From Bordetella parapertussis (GTDB taxonomy: Bacteria > Pseudomonadota > Gammaproteobacteria > Burkholderiales > Burkholderiaceae_D), in contig CAMBJI010000174.1 of the NCBI GenBank assembly GCA_945867725.1, positions 1-5,116 on the forward strand: a DNA stretch of 5,116 nt, given 5' to 3'. The position numbers and the translations under genes were made by a program. Positions within the stretch are counted from its first letter, which is position 1. Every line of letters starts with the position of its first letter. The notes beneath the pieces were generated by a model. The model ran no database searches and was not told the origin of the DNA. It worked only from the letters and a program-made list of their open reading frames with translations. Shown here one piece after another: positions 5,018-5,116 of the stretch.

Positions 5018-5116
5018 ATGGCAGATACAAAATCCTCCGCATCCGGTTCAGGCGCCTCAGGTACTGGCAGCTTGCTCGATCAGATCGTTCAAAACGGCAA
5101 AATGGTCAATGAGCCT
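5018..5116 (+). CDS. tssC: TssC, T6SS contractile sheath large subunit, N-terminal fragment
   Basis: Only the first 33 codons are present; the frame is open to the window edge. The start MADTKSSASGSG is a Ser/Gly-rich leader, followed by GSLLDQIVQNGKMVNEP, which matches the conserved N-terminal segment of TssC (VipB/IglB), where a LLDQI-type helix precedes the sheath core. Position directly after tssB confirms the assignment. AGGTGA at 5007-5012 provides a ribosome site five bases before the ATG. TssC forms the main body of the sheath with TssB, and full-length members are about 490-500 residues. Identity rests on the short motif plus gene order. Confidence 0.9.
   Translation, partial: MADTKSSASGSGASGTGSLLDQIVQNGKMVNEP

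Overview
The window comes from a Gram-negative bacterium, most likely a beta- or gammaproteobacterium. The clearest marker is the start of a type VI secretion system (T6SS) gene cluster at the right end, with sheath gene tssB followed by the first codons of tssC. Codon use is moderately GC-rich and uniform across the genes. I cannot name a genus from the sequence alone.

Left part (1-1277, + strand): two translationally coupled genes. The first enters from outside the window and encodes a PAS-type sensory protein. The second starts inside its stop codon (ATGA) and encodes a small protein with a RodZ-like helix-turn-helix and one transmembrane helix at its very C-terminus. A 140-bp gap follows, holding four perfect tandem copies of GTCGGATG and, at its right end, a -10 element so close to the next start codon that the mRNA is probably leaderless.

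Middle part (1418-3511): a NarL/FixJ (LuxR-type) response regulator on the + strand, facing a hybrid histidine kinase on the - strand. Their 3' ends are 42 bp apart. The kinase has one membrane helix, no recognisable sensor domain, and a C-terminal receiver domain in which the usual lysine is replaced by arginine. They look like a two-component pair transcribed separately.

Right part (3512-5116): a 131-bp divergent promoter region separates the kinase from an unrecognised coiled-coil protein gene. After 130 bp come tssB and tssC. A 14-bp sequence (TCAYACTAAAGTAT, 13 of 14 identical, opposite orientations) occurs in both gaps flanking the unknown gene, overlapping predicted -10 elements in each. 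I infer that one DNA-binding protein co-regulates the kinase or unknown gene promoter and the tssB promoter. The most economical reading is a T6SS locus headed by its own sensory and regulatory genes, with an uncharacterised coiled-coil accessory protein next to the sheath genes. No RNA genes, insertion sequences or CRISPR arrays were seen, and no gene-free stretch exceeds 140 bp.
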